This document shows, piece after piece, positions 35,499 to 44,428 of a DNA stretch of 64,000 nt. The translations under genes and the position numbers were made by a program. How positions within the stretch are numbered: position 1 is the stretch's first letter; each line of letters starts with the position of its first letter. This stretch comes from Candidatus Gastranaerophilales bacterium (lineage in GTDB: Bacteria > Cyanobacteriota > Vampirovibrionia > Gastranaerophilales > Gastranaerophilaceae), in the NCBI GenBank assembly GCA_944324825.1, contig CALUXU010000003.1, positions 62,001 to 126,000 on the forward strand, given 5' to 3'. The notes beneath the pieces are model-generated. The model saw nothing but the letters and a program-made list of their open reading frames with translations, was not told the origin of the DNA and searched no databases.

Positions 35499-35618
35499 AC
35501 AAACACTTTTAATTCTCAATTTTTAAAACATATATTCACATAAGTTTACTTTTTATGTATAAAAAAAATATTTTTTATTATAATAACCATAGGAAACATC
35601 AAAAGAGGGGTTAAAACT

Positions 35619-36296
35619 TTGACTAACAAATTAAATGACGGTGTAGGGAAAAAAATTGTAGAAGCACTGAAAAAACAATCAGAAGGGGATATTAATATTA
35701 CGGAAGTAAAACAACCATCAACAACAGCGGTTGACGGACTTATTCCTAATATTGCGGAAACGGTCGGGCAGCCGATGGAACAACCGGCAGAAAGCATGGA
35801 TTTTTCTGACATAAAAACTTTTGATTCTGACATATTTGCAGAAGAAGAAAAAGAAGAACCTATCATGGAATCAATTCCTGAACCGGTTAATGAAGTTATC
35901 CAGACAAATTCATTTGCGGACATTAATCTCGATAATTTTATTGATGAAGAACCGCAGGTTTCAAGATATACACCGGAAATTAATGATTTAGAAATGCCGG
36001 CAAATATCGTTATATTGAAAAAATTAATTTCACAGCTTCCAAGCGGTGTTACAAGACACACAGGTGCACAAATTATTAAACAAACAATGGAAGCGCTAGG
36101 TATTTCAATGAAAAGTGTTCTTAAAGAAGCGCAAGACGTTCAAGATAACCTGAAAGAATCAGCAAAAGAATGTCAAGCAACTATTCAAGAATACAAAAAA
36201 CAAATTGCATCGTTAGAAAAACAATCACAAAACTACCAAAAACAATATGGTGCATTAAATGATTTAATCAGTTTGTTTATTCAAACAACAAAATAA
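35619..36296 (+). CDS. Hypothetical protein with C-terminal coiled coil
   Basis: 225 residues starting with TTG (MTNKLNDGVGKKIVEALKKQ) behind AGAGGGG. The acidic, low-complexity middle (about 45-115, EEEKEEPIMESIPEP) leads to a helical domain (LPSGVTRHTGAQIIKQTMEA) and a coiled coil to the end. No membrane segment or recognised family. TATAAT sits about 40 nt upstream. The dedicated terminator suggests a single-gene transcript. Confidence 0.75.
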   Translation: MTNKLNDGVGKKIVEALKKQSEGDINITEVKQPSTTAVDGLIPNIAETVGQPMEQPAESMDFSDIKTFDSDIFAEEEKEEPIMESIPEPVNEVIQTNSFADINLDNFIDEEPQVSRYTPEINDLEMPANIVILKKLISQLPSGVTRHTGAQIIKQTMEALGISMKSVLKEAQDVQDNLKESAKECQATIQEYKKQIASLEKQSQNYQKQYGALNDLISLFIQTTK

Positions 36297-36315
36297 TTAA
36301 TGCACTTTAGATAAC

Positions 36316-36348
36316 AAAAAGACCTCTTAAAATTAAGAGGTCTTTTTT
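36316..36348. terminator. Bidirectional intrinsic terminator
   Basis: AAAAAGACCTCTT, AAAAT, TAAGAGGTCTTTTTT. A symmetric stem between convergent genes, ending both. Confidence 0.9.
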
Positions 36349-36363
36349 ATTAATAAAAACTTT

Positions 36364-36750
36364 TTATGATTGAGAAGCCCCGCGGAGGAACTGACAAGTA
36401 TCAGCGATTTTAGTAGCTGAACCAACCACTGCGGAAAGTCCTGCAAAGCCTGCTAAAGGACCTGCTACTTTTTGGATTACAGGATTTCTTAAAAATCTGC
36501 TTTTTTCAAAAATCTTTAAGATTTTAGCTTTGTTAGAAGCTTGAATAACCTTTGATTCTTGAATCAATTTTGTAATACTGTTACCGACTTTAGAGCCGTT
36601 TCTCAACGTTTGGAAAGTTGCAGCTCCAACACCGCCGCCTACAGCCATTTCTGTTGAATTATCTTTTATTGTTTGTTTTGCTCTTTGAACTTTTTCAGGA
36701 GAGATTCCTCTGTGAGGAACACCGACGTATGTAGAATTAACTCCGTTCAT
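36364..36750 (-). CDS. Hypothetical Gly/Ala-rich protein
   Basis: 128 residues starting MNGVNSTYVGVPHRGISPEK. Glycine-rich hydrophobic stretches at about 37-50 (VGGGVGAATFQTL) and 93-112 (VAGPLAGFAGLSAVVGSA) could be membrane-associated helices. No known family. The start overlaps the previous stop by one base (TAATG), so it is coupled to the 250-residue protein. Confidence 0.65.
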   Translation of the reverse strand: MNGVNSTYVGVPHRGISPEKVQRAKQTIKDNSTEMAVGGGVGAATFQTLRNGSKVGNSITKLIQESKVIQASNKAKILKIFEKSRFLRNPVIQKVAGPLAGFAGLSAVVGSATKIADTCQFLRGASQS

Positions 36751-37502
36751 TATTTGTTACCTCCTGAAACTCCGAGTGCCAAATCTAAATTTGACTTATC
36801 TTTGTTTCTTCCTGCAAGGTTATCGATTGCAACTGATGCGGTTGCAGATGCTGCAAGTGTATTTTCTGCCAGACCTTGAACTTTTTCTCCGTTAACGGAT
36901 TTTGCAAGAACCTTAACAGCTTCTTTATAACCTTTAGCTTTATCTACAAAACTTTTAACGTTTTCTTGAGCCATAAATTTTTCGGCTTTTTGACCGATTT
37001 TTGATTTTTTGAATCCTTCAACAATCGGGTTGCCGACAACTTTATTTAATGATGCTTTGATTGATTTTAAACCTTTTCCTATTGGTTCGAATGCTGATTT
37101 ACCGACATTCACAATATCTTTTGCGACATTAGATTTTGCAAGCCCTTTCAGAGTTCCGATAGAAACTTTTGCTCCGTATTTTGCAAGAACAAAAGTACCG
37201 GCAAGACCAACGACACTTGCACCAAATCTTACAACTTTACCTAAACCTTTTGATAATTTGCCAGGGTTCTTATCCAGACTGTCTGCGAATTTGTTCATAT
37301 CTGCCTGAGTTCGTTCGTACTCAGCCATCTTTCTGTCACGTTCTGCGTTAATTTCGTCCGGATCAAATTCAGGTTTTACATACTCATCAGCCTCTTCATA
37401 AGGTTCCGGAATATAACGCGGGGCTTCACCTTCAAGATAGTCATCATTTCCTTTAAACTTTACCGGATGACTGACTGGTAAATTGTTTTGAACTCCTAAC
37501 AT
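36750..37502 (-). CDS. Hypothetical protein with N-terminal KFKGN motif
   Basis: 250 residues. An N-terminal SHPVKFKGNDDYLEG is followed by an acidic segment, a hydrophobic helix (about 91-110, VVRFGASVVGLAGTFVLAKY) and a long Lys-rich helical C-terminal part with amphipathic repeats (GKGLKSIKASLNKVVGNPIV). There is no cleavable signal peptide. I chose the ATG at 37502, with GGAG 10 nt upstream, over a GTG three codons earlier. Forms an operon with the 128-residue protein. Confidence 0.68.
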   Translation of the reverse strand: MLGVQNNLPVSHPVKFKGNDDYLEGEAPRYIPEPYEEADEYVKPEFDPDEINAERDRKMAEYERTQADMNKFADSLDKNPGKLSKGLGKVVRFGASVVGLAGTFVLAKYGAKVSIGTLKGLAKSNVAKDIVNVGKSAFEPIGKGLKSIKASLNKVVGNPIVEGFKKSKIGQKAEKFMAQENVKSFVDKAKGYKEAVKVLAKSVNGEKVQGLAENTLAASATASVAIDNLAGRNKDKSNLDLALGVSGGNK

Positions 37503-37601
37503 ATCACACACTCCAAAAAGGTTCTACACACATATTGTAACGCATGTAATCCATTATTTTTGCTATTTTTAAGGAAAAATTTTACAAAAGTTAATAATAA
37601 A

Positions 37602-37765
37602 AAAGTGATTAGGTGACTGGGTGATTAAGTGATTAAGAAGTGAATAGGAGAAATTCGGCTAAGTAGCCTTGAAGTCAAGAAGCTAGGCGAAATTATTGTA
37701 ATATTCGGAGCGCCAATTAGCTTAACAGCCTAACTACTTAGCTGCCTAGCCGCGTTCTACCTTCA
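37602..37765. repeat. Octad repeats and 64-bp dispersed element, copy 3 (inverted)
   Basis: GTGATTAG, GTGACTGG, GTGATTAA, GTGATTAA are exact 8-bp steps. The 64-bp element follows at 37658-37721 (reverse complement of 17060-17123 with one mismatch), then TTAACAGCCTAACTACTTAG and CTGCCTAGCCGC. Part of a 574-bp gap between divergent genes with no convincing gene. Confidence 0.78.
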
Positions 37766-37802
37766 CTATTCACTTTCGTTTGGTCAAGTATATCCAACCA
37801 AC

Positions 37803-37955
37803 CAGCCCTACACCTCACCCTACCCTGTCTTGGATTTCTTCCACGCTCACAGAATGTCACCTTCGTGGCTCTGCCACTGTCGGTTCATCTGTTCGCTATC
37901 CGGACTTCGTCCGTACAGAAATCCGCTCTCCTCAAGGAGAGGGAAATGACACTGT
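37803..37955. repeat. Solo copy related to the DUF559 inverted repeats
   Basis: It begins CCCTACACCTCACCCTACCC and ends CTCTCCTCAAGGAGAGGGAA followed by ATGACACTG. Reverse-complemented, these ends match the left repeat at 21145-21190. About 100 bp of unrelated GC-richer sequence lies between the halves, and no DUF559 gene is present. Confidence 0.65.
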
Positions 37956-37959
37956 TTAC

Positions 37960-38005
37960 CTAGCTGCTTAACTGCCTAGCTACCTAGCCGCATTTCCTTC
38001 ACTCC
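37960..38005. repeat. Octad repeat before mazG
   Basis: CTAGCTGCTTAACTGCCTAG, CTACCTAGCCGCATTTCCTT then CACTCC: the standard octad run and tail, ending about 70 bp before mazG. Confidence 0.7.
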
Positions 38006-38076
38006 TCACCCTGCCCAAATATCCCTTGCTATTAAAATCTATTAATAATAAAATTAAAACAAAAGCGAGGGGAGTC

Positions 38077-38850
38077 ATGAATTATCCTAATTTGGAAGAA
38101 TTGATAGAAGTAATACGGGTTTTAAGAAGCGAAAACGGGTGTGTATGGGATAGAGCCCAAACCCACGAATCATTAAGACCTAACATGTTAGAGGAAGCAT
38201 ACGAAGCAGTTGATGCAATAAATAAAGGTGATATTCCGAATCTCAGAGAAGAACTCGGAGATGTGCTTCTGCAAGTGCTGCTGCACTCACAGATTGCATC
38301 AGAAGCAAACGAATTTAATATCGAAGATGTCGCAAAAGAATTAAAAGATAAACTGATTCACAGACATCCGCATGTTTTCGGAAACGCCAAAGCGGATACA
38401 CCCGACGAGGTTATAAAAAACTGGGAAATTCTGAAACAGGAAGAGAAAAAAGACAGAAAATCCCAAATGGACGGGATTCCAAAATCGCTTCCGGCTTTAG
38501 TTGCCGCACAAAAAATCAGTAAACGTGCCGTGAAAGTCGGATTTGAATGGGATAAAGTAGATACACTTTTAGACTGTATAAAATCCGAATACGAAGAATT
38601 TAAAGAAGCTGTTGCATCAAAAGATAAAACCTCAATGGAAGATGAAATGGGAGATATATTATTTGCGACCGTTAACCTTGCAAGATGGTATAAAATTGAT
38701 GCGGAACAGGCGCTTTTAAAAGCGAATCAAAAATTCATGAAACGGTTCAGAAAAATGGAAGAACTATCCGTCAAACCGCTGGAGGAATATTCGTTTGAAG
38801 AGTATGACAAACTGTGGAAGTCTGCCAAAAAGGAGTTATGTAAACAATGA
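38077..38850 (+). CDS. mazG: Nucleoside triphosphate pyrophosphohydrolase MazG
   Basis: Hydrolyses NTPs or dNTPs to the monophosphate and pyrophosphate, for house-cleaning. The 257 residues hold two MazG domains: CVWDRAQTHESLRPNMLEEA with the EExYE metal motif, and later EYEEFKEAV with EDEMGDILFATVNLAR. The ATG at 38077 has GAGGGGAG just upstream and fits the family start; an in-frame upstream ATG lies in AT-rich leader. Its stop overlaps the nadE start (ATGA), so the pair is an operon. Confidence 0.94.
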   Translation: MNYPNLEELIEVIRVLRSENGCVWDRAQTHESLRPNMLEEAYEAVDAINKGDIPNLREELGDVLLQVLLHSQIASEANEFNIEDVAKELKDKLIHRHPHVFGNAKADTPDEVIKNWEILKQEEKKDRKSQMDGIPKSLPALVAAQKISKRAVKVGFEWDKVDTLLDCIKSEYEEFKEAVASKDKTSMEDEMGDILFATVNLARWYKIDAEQALLKANQKFMKRFRKMEELSVKPLEEYSFEEYDKLWKSAKKELCKQ

Positions 38851-40946
38851 TTGATTACAGTGTTTTAAACGAAAATGAAATATCAACACTTGCGGAAGAT
38901 TTATCGATAGAAGGTAACGAAAACAGCCTGTATTCTCTATCAGAAATTTTGGATTGTATTCTGCAAAACAAAATCAACGCATCGGACGAACTGAAAGACA
39001 AAATAACTTCCAATATAAGAGATATAATATCGAAATATGACAAAGGGAACATCGGACTTGCACAAATCAACCCGATTGCAGGAGATATTGAATACAACGC
39101 AAAAAAAGTTGTTAAATATATAAAATGCGCACAGGCAATGAACCTTGATATGGTTATATTTCCGGAGCTTATTCTTATGGGCTACCCGATTGAAGATACA
39201 ATCGAAAGACACCCTATCATTGTAGAAGAAAATATAAAATGGCTGAAAGAGATTGCCGCAATAACCGGTTCAACGGCTGCGCTTGTCGGGTTTATAGAGC
39301 CTAGAAAATACAATCTGACAACAGGAAAAAGCTACTATAACTCTGTCGCAATCCTTCAAAACGGAGAGATAAAAGGAATCGTCAGAAAATCGCTGCTTCC
39401 GACTTATTCGGAATTCAACGATTACAGATACATAGAACCGTCGCCGGTGGTCGGAGTCCAGCCGGATTCAACACTCTGCCTTCTGGACGAAGACAATGTT
39501 ATTGACTGCGACAAAACAATCACAATAAATAATATCAAATACGGTATATCTATCTGCGAAGACTGCTGGAATAACAAAGACTTCTTTGACAGAACCCTGT
39601 ACTCAAAAGACCCGATAGAAGAGCTTGCCTCAGAAAAACCGGATATCTTCATAAACTGCTCAGCATCTCCAAGCAGAGCCAAAAAAGAACAGCTTAAGCA
39701 CAATATGCTCTCTTTTACCGCTAATGCCTACAAAACTCCAATGGTTTATGTCAATCAGGTGGGTGCGATTGATAACAGCTCCTTCGAGGGTTCAAGCAGA
39801 ACTTTTTCGTCTGACGGAGCTTTGATTGCACGGGCAAAATCGTTTGAAGAGCAGTTTTTGATAGTTAATCCTATTTATAAAATAGGTAAGATTTACCCGC
39901 TCACAAAAGGGTTAGAAAAAACATTAACAGAACAAAAAGTATTCACGCTTGAATATGAAAACGACCTGGAGAGAACATACAGAACAATTATTCAGGGGAT
40001 ACGGGATTACTTTAAAAAAGTAGGATTTAAACGTGCGGTTCTCGGACTTTCCGGAGGATTGGATTCAACCGTATGCGCGGTACTTCTGGCAGATGCCTTA
40101 GGGAAAGAAAACGTGTTCGGGATAAGTATGCCGTCAAAAATTACAAGCGACGCAAGCCGTTCTGATGCCGCTATTCTTGCAAAAAATCTCGGTATCAACT
40201 TTACTGAAGCACCGATTAAAGATATGGTAGATACGACAAACCAAATGTTTAAAACCCTGTTCCGCGAAGTGGAATCCAAATGGGATTGCAGATATAAACA
40301 ATCTTTTACACAGGATAATATACAGGCACGTGCGCGTGCAATGTATCTCTGGGGAATCAGCAACGAATTTGAGAAATGTCTGCCGATTGCAACCTCTGAT
40401 AAATCAGAGCTATATATGGGCTATGCAACAATTAACGGTGATATGTCAGGCGGTTTTGCACCGATTGCCGACGTTCCGAAAACGAAATTATTTGCGTTTG
40501 CAAGATGGTTAAACAAAAACAGAGAAGAAAAAAATGCGATTCCGGAAGCAATCATTCTGAAAAAGCCGGGCGCAGAGCTTGCAATTGACCCTAAAACAGG
40601 TAAACCTCTGATTGCGGAAGATGCTCTTATGCCGTATGAATTTCTTGACGAAATCATCTGGAGAATCGAAAACAAACACGAACACTACTGGGATTTGATG
40701 GGGGCAAAATTCCAGTACGAAATAAAAAATCCAATCTCCGAGGAACAGAAATCCCAATGGCTGGATAAATTTTACAGACGTATGTCTACGGCACTTTATA
40801 AATGGTCAATTCTGCCGCCTTCCGTCATTGTTGAATCACGTTCTATTAACAAATATGACTACAAACAGCCTATTACATCATCAAGAATCAATTACAAAGG
40901 GTTGTCAAGAGAAGAAATCAGAACAATTTTAAACGAATCTGTTTAA
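38847..40946 (+). CDS. nadE: Glutamine-dependent NAD+ synthetase
   Basis: Last step of NAD synthesis, with its own glutaminase domain. 699 residues: a helical extension (1-66), a nitrilase-type amidase (about 68-330; GLAQINPIAGDIEYNAKK, Glu in VIFPELILMGYP, Lys in KSLLPTY, Cys in ISICEDCWN) and the synthetase (about 375-699) with the ATP loop LGLSGGLDST. The extension before the nitrilase core is longer than in most members. AGGAG lies in the mazG end. An NrtR-like regulator at 61818 could control it. Confidence 0.95.
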   Translation: MIDYSVLNENEISTLAEDLSIEGNENSLYSLSEILDCILQNKINASDELKDKITSNIRDIISKYDKGNIGLAQINPIAGDIEYNAKKVVKYIKCAQAMNLDMVIFPELILMGYPIEDTIERHPIIVEENIKWLKEIAAITGSTAALVGFIEPRKYNLTTGKSYYNSVAILQNGEIKGIVRKSLLPTYSEFNDYRYIEPSPVVGVQPDSTLCLLDEDNVIDCDKTITINNIKYGISICEDCWNNKDFFDRTLYSKDPIEELASEKPDIFINCSASPSRAKKEQLKHNMLSFTANAYKTPMVYVNQVGAIDNSSFEGSSRTFSSDGALIARAKSFEEQFLIVNPIYKIGKIYPLTKGLEKTLTEQKVFTLEYENDLERTYRTIIQGIRDYFKKVGFKRAVLGLSGGLDSTVCAVLLADALGKENVFGISMPSKITSDASRSDAAILAKNLGINFTEAPIKDMVDTTNQMFKTLFREVESKWDCRYKQSFTQDNIQARARAMYLWGISNEFEKCLPIATSDKSELYMGYATINGDMSGGFAPIADVPKTKLFAFARWLNKNREEKNAIPEAIILKKPGAELAIDPKTGKPLIAEDALMPYEFLDEIIWRIENKHEHYWDLMGAKFQYEIKNPISEEQKSQWLDKFYRRMSTALYKWSILPPSVIVESRSINKYDYKQPITSSRINYKGLSREEIRTILNESV

Positions 40947-42578
40947 AAAATTGGTTAAAAGAACCGGAATAAACGAAGCATCAAGGTCGGTAAAATCAAA
41001 TACAAGTTCATTAATACCTGCCGCAAGAAGCTCGTCAACATACTCAAAATCCTGCATAACCTTGTCTTCAAACATGTGCATACGGCAAAAACCATCGCAG
41101 GTAAACGGGATAATCTTCTTTAAAGAAGGGTCTTTGAGCGCAAAACTTCCCTTGTGACAAGGGGCTTTGCATGACAAACGTGATATTACCGCGCTGTCAC
41201 TGTTCAATGGACACAAACCGGAGGACGGAATACGTTTGTTTCCGGCTATCGTATATTTTTTATTCGGAATAACATTCTTTATCTTTTTAACTGTTCTCAA
41301 AACATTTTCAACACTGTCAAAAGAAGTAAAATCAACCGTATCAATCGGATGCAGGTTATTCAAACAGTTTATTGACATACTGTTCAAGAGGTTTATTGCC
41401 TGCCCGATTTCAACAGGGAAACGGTTCAAATCAGAATCGTTAATAAATGCCCAGAGATAACCGACATTGTTTACAATAACCGATGCAGGATGCGGTTCCA
41501 TCAATACAAGGCTTTTCACGTATTCATACACCCTGTCAAAATCCCTTTCAATAAGAATTCTCGGAGTAGAAAGCTGAAATTTTATCTCATTCAAGGAACA
41601 GAACTTTTTAACCTTCATTATTATTTCGTTAAAGCTGCTCTTGGATAAATCCGCAGTGGAGAGAATTTCGCCGTATTCTATTGAATAAATCGGATTGTAG
41701 CCGAGTTTTTTGATATACGCTTTAACCTGATTAATCTGCGCAAGCTCGGTCAAGCGAAGATTAATTCTCGGCAGATTCTTAATCGGCTGAGCCAATACCT
41801 CTTTCTTTAATCTTGAGCGCTTAACCTCCCACTGATGCGGAAGAATATTTCGACTGAACTTAAAATCACGACCGGCAGCAGATATCATATCTCCAGAAAA
41901 ATGGTTTGTCTGATAAATACTTCGCCTTACGTGTTTAAACGGCAACTTTTGGCACTTGAACATCTTAGGCTTATCAAGTATTTTTTCGACAAGCTCTAAG
42001 CCTTCAAGGATTTCATCAGAGGATGCAAATTTACCCTTAATAACAACATTATCAATCGCATCAAGTTTTTCCAAGTCCTCCGCGCACCACGGAAGATTAT
42101 CCGAATCAACGGCAAGAGAAAGATTAGTATACTTCTTAATCTTTGCAATGTTTTTCATATAGATTTCTTCCGTCACAATAAGCTTGTCTATCTTATGGAA
42201 GTTGCTGACAAAGTCAATTCCCGAGAGATTGTGAATATCAAAATATGAATCAATAATAACTTCAAACGGCAGGTTATAACATTTTATGCCTTCAATAATT
42301 GCAAAACTGTTTATGAATATACCGTCAATTTGAGTTTTTCTAAGATATTTAATCATTTTTTTTATTTCGATTAAATCTTCTTCGGTAATATTGTGCTTGA
42401 AGTTTACGTATATACGGCAGTTGTTGCGGTGAGCGGTTTCAATAAACTCATCAAAATACTCATAATTGTTAAAAAACTTATGATGATAAACATAAAAATC
42501 CCGGCAAGACGTATGAGGGATAAAAGCCTCAATATCCTCCGGTTTTTTAATTGGCGAAATAATCGAAATCTTTTTCAT
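40929..42578 (-). CDS. U32 peptidase-like TIM-barrel protein
   Basis: 549 residues. The first half looks like a TIM barrel of the U32/UbiU-UbiV type, with strand-loop motifs such as CRIYVNFKHNI, DGIFINSF and FEVIIDSYFDI. The C-terminal part has a Cys cluster (CPLNSDS, SCKAPCHKGS, CDGFCRMHMF) that could hold an iron-sulfur cluster as in U32 hydroxylases. The order differs enough that no subfamily is named. TATAAT lies exactly 6 nt before the ATG with no Shine-Dalgarno site. The end overlaps convergent nadE by 18 bp. Confidence 0.65.
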   Translation of the reverse strand: MKKISIISPIKKPEDIEAFIPHTSCRDFYVYHHKFFNNYEYFDEFIETAHRNNCRIYVNFKHNITEEDLIEIKKMIKYLRKTQIDGIFINSFAIIEGIKCYNLPFEVIIDSYFDIHNLSGIDFVSNFHKIDKLIVTEEIYMKNIAKIKKYTNLSLAVDSDNLPWCAEDLEKLDAIDNVVIKGKFASSDEILEGLELVEKILDKPKMFKCQKLPFKHVRRSIYQTNHFSGDMISAAGRDFKFSRNILPHQWEVKRSRLKKEVLAQPIKNLPRINLRLTELAQINQVKAYIKKLGYNPIYSIEYGEILSTADLSKSSFNEIIMKVKKFCSLNEIKFQLSTPRILIERDFDRVYEYVKSLVLMEPHPASVIVNNVGYLWAFINDSDLNRFPVEIGQAINLLNSMSINCLNNLHPIDTVDFTSFDSVENVLRTVKKIKNVIPNKKYTIAGNKRIPSSGLCPLNSDSAVISRLSCKAPCHKGSFALKDPSLKKIIPFTCDGFCRMHMFEDKVMQDFEYVDELLAAGINELVFDFTDLDASFIPVLLTNFLNRFV

Positions 42579-42584
42579 AGAGAT

Positions 42585-42590
42585 ATTATA
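42585..42590 (-). promoter_or_regulatory. -10 box of leaderless U32-like gene
   Basis: TATAAT on the minus strand, 6 nt (ATCTCT) before the ATG at 42578. Confidence 0.6.
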
Positions 42591-42626
42591 GATATTTCTA
42601 TGAATTAAATCAATAAATTATTAACC

Positions 42627-43307
42627 TTAATCTTGCTGGTTTTTATATAAAGTCAGCTGAGCCATCAATTTTGTATAATAATCTTGTTCATCAGCCGTCA
42701 TTTTATTTCTCCAGATTTGAAGCTCCAAGTCACTGTCAATTTGGGCTCTTTCTTTTTTATTTTGAGCAAGAACAGCTTGCTGTTCATCATAGTAAGCCTG
42801 TTTGTCAGTCATAGATTCAGAAAGCTGATAAGTTCTGTTTGAAATATTATTTTCTCTGTTTGTTATCTGGAAAGTATCGCCGACATCTGTTATCGGAGAA
42901 CCGAATCTTGTATCAGAAAATCCGTCCAACGCCGATACGTTCCCTTTTTTATAAGACTGGGCAGCTTGATCAGCCTGTGACCATATATTATGCTCATACT
43001 TCACGTTTGTAAGCTCTTTATTTGCACTCCAAACAGTATTAGCCTGTGATTGCATCTTATCTGTTGCATCATACCACATGTTAAATAATTTCTTTGAGGT
43101 TGCAAAACCGTCAGCCATCTTTGCTTTCAATTCAGCAAGTTTAACTTTATCGCCGAGCAATGATGCATCAATACCGGCTTGAATATCATTATTTCTTTGT
43201 TCAATCTGCCATCTTTGATACTCTGCTTTTTGCTCAGGAGTCAAAGTTGCAATATCTGTTGCAGACAATTTTGAAAAATCTATATTACCGGAATCATAAG
43301 CAGCCAT
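42627..43307 (-). CDS. Hypothetical helical protein under the palindromic promoter
   Basis: 226 residues, no signal peptide, helical and Gln/Lys/Asp-rich. It starts MAAYDSGNIDFSKLSATDIA and has a likely coiled coil near the C-terminus (about 170-210). No family recognised. GAGGAT precedes the ATG. Its upstream region carries the same palindrome and flanks as the 20803-20997 gene, so the two may be co-regulated. Confidence 0.72.
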   Translation of the reverse strand: MAAYDSGNIDFSKLSATDIATLTPEQKAEYQRWQIEQRNNDIQAGIDASLLGDKVKLAELKAKMADGFATSKKLFNMWYDATDKMQSQANTVWSANKELTNVKYEHNIWSQADQAAQSYKKGNVSALDGFSDTRFGSPITDVGDTFQITNRENNISNRTYQLSESMTDKQAYYDEQQAVLAQNKKERAQIDSDLELQIWRNKMTADEQDYYTKLMAQLTLYKNQQD

Positions 43308-43333
43308 ATAATTATCCTCGTAGTTATCCTATA

Positions 43334-43350
43334 TATATACAAAGTATATA
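43334..43350 (-). promoter_or_regulatory. Palindromic operator, copy 2 (TATATAC-aaa-GTATATA)
   Basis: Identical 17-bp palindrome to 21010-21026, 27-43 nt before the start codon, with matching flanks (GTTACAAAAAA and CAATTTTTATATGAG on the coding strand). Confidence 0.6.
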
Positions 43351-43384
43351 CTCATATAAAAATTGACTTTTTTGTAACGAATTG

Positions 43385-44428
43385 TTAAAACTCGGAATCG
43401 TTTATCTTATCAACAATTCTTGAGTAATCGGGAGTAATGTTGAGGACTTTGGAATGAGAGATTGCCTCTAAAAATACTCTGTCTTTAAATTCAACATCTT
43501 TTCGTGCCGGCACTATTAAACCGGAGGTTGACATTTTTTTGATATTTTCTTTTGAGGACAAGTACTCAATAAATTTCTTCGCTAGTTCTTTATGTTTAGA
43601 CGTTTTAGAAATCGCCCAGCCGGAAGCATCGCAAGGAGTAACACCGGGAAATATAACAACACCCCACCTGAATTTTGCGGATTCGGTATATTTTGGAACA
43701 AGCCATCTGCCTGAAAGATGCATTGCAATTTTTTCTTCCAGAAACATTTGCCCTAAAGTTTTTGACCCGACATCTGATTTTGACGGCGCCGAACGGTATT
43801 TATAAACAAGATTTTTATAAAACTTCATGCCGGCATTTATATTATTGATATCGCCGCCCAGAGTTAAAATATACGGCAGGGCATAATAAACATCATCTTC
43901 AAAACTTATTCCGAAATGAGAAGAATTTGTAAGGAATAAGGATTTATTCAACAAATCCTCTAATGTCCAGTTATTATCAGGATATGGAACATTATGCATA
44001 TCAAATAAATCTTTGTTGTAGTAAATCACAAGATTTGATACATCACGGGGAATAGCAAGATATTTACCCTGATATGAGAGGGCCGCAACAGGCTCTTTGT
44101 AATATATATTTGTATCAATATTCAAAGGTTCTAAATGATTGGCGTATACAGGTAAATTCAGATTATTGATAAATATCACGTCAGGTGCCAAATTTGATGC
44201 AAATAAAAGATGTATTTTTTGAAAATAATTTTGCGGTATGTGCATCAAATCTATACGTATTTTAGGGTTTTGTTTCTCAAAATCAGCGATAATAGGCTTT
44301 AGTATACTCATCTCTGATGCAGAGCCCCAGGTAGAGAACTTGAGAGTCACAATATCTGATTTTTGAGAGGTGCACCCGGTCGTTAAAAATATTGTAAGTA
44401 ATAAAAGTAAAAAAAACTTTTTCATCAT
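43385..44428 (-). CDS. Extracellular solute-binding lipoprotein (family 1)
   Basis: 347 residues. A signal peptide with lipobox LTTGC (Cys near residue 19) anchors it to the membrane. The body matches sugar-type ABC binding proteins: LKFSTWGSASEMSILKPIIA, FEKQNPKIRIDLMHIP, APDVIFINN, LAIPRDVSNLVIYYNKDLFD and a late FIEYLSSKENIKKMS. No permease or ATPase gene is adjacent. The start overlaps the preceding stop (ATGA), so it is translated with the 935-residue protein. Confidence 0.88.
   Translation of the reverse strand: MMKKFFLLLLLTIFLTTGCTSQKSDIVTLKFSTWGSASEMSILKPIIADFEKQNPKIRIDLMHIPQNYFQKIHLLFASNLAPDVIFINNLNLPVYANHLEPLNIDTNIYYKEPVAALSYQGKYLAIPRDVSNLVIYYNKDLFDMHNVPYPDNNWTLEDLLNKSLFLTNSSHFGISFEDDVYYALPYILTLGGDINNINAGMKFYKNLVYKYRSAPSKSDVGSKTLGQMFLEEKIAMHLSGRWLVPKYTESAKFRWGVVIFPGVTPCDASGWAISKTSKHKELAKKFIEYLSSKENIKKMSTSGLIVPARKDVEFKDRVFLEAISHSKVLNITPDYSRIVDKINDSEF

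Noticed and set aside
35420-35540. metK leader considered as a known SAM riboswitch
   Set aside because: The conserved cores of the SAM classes I know were not recognisable; only simple stems are reported.
35546-36061. 171-codon minus-strand frame over the 35619 gene
   Set aside because: Antisense to a gene with RBS, promoter and terminator; product is Ser/Ile-rich without domains.
37780-37971. 63-codon reading frame on the plus strand
   Set aside because: It is a translation of the solo GC-rich repeat and octads, with no ribosome site and low-complexity composition.
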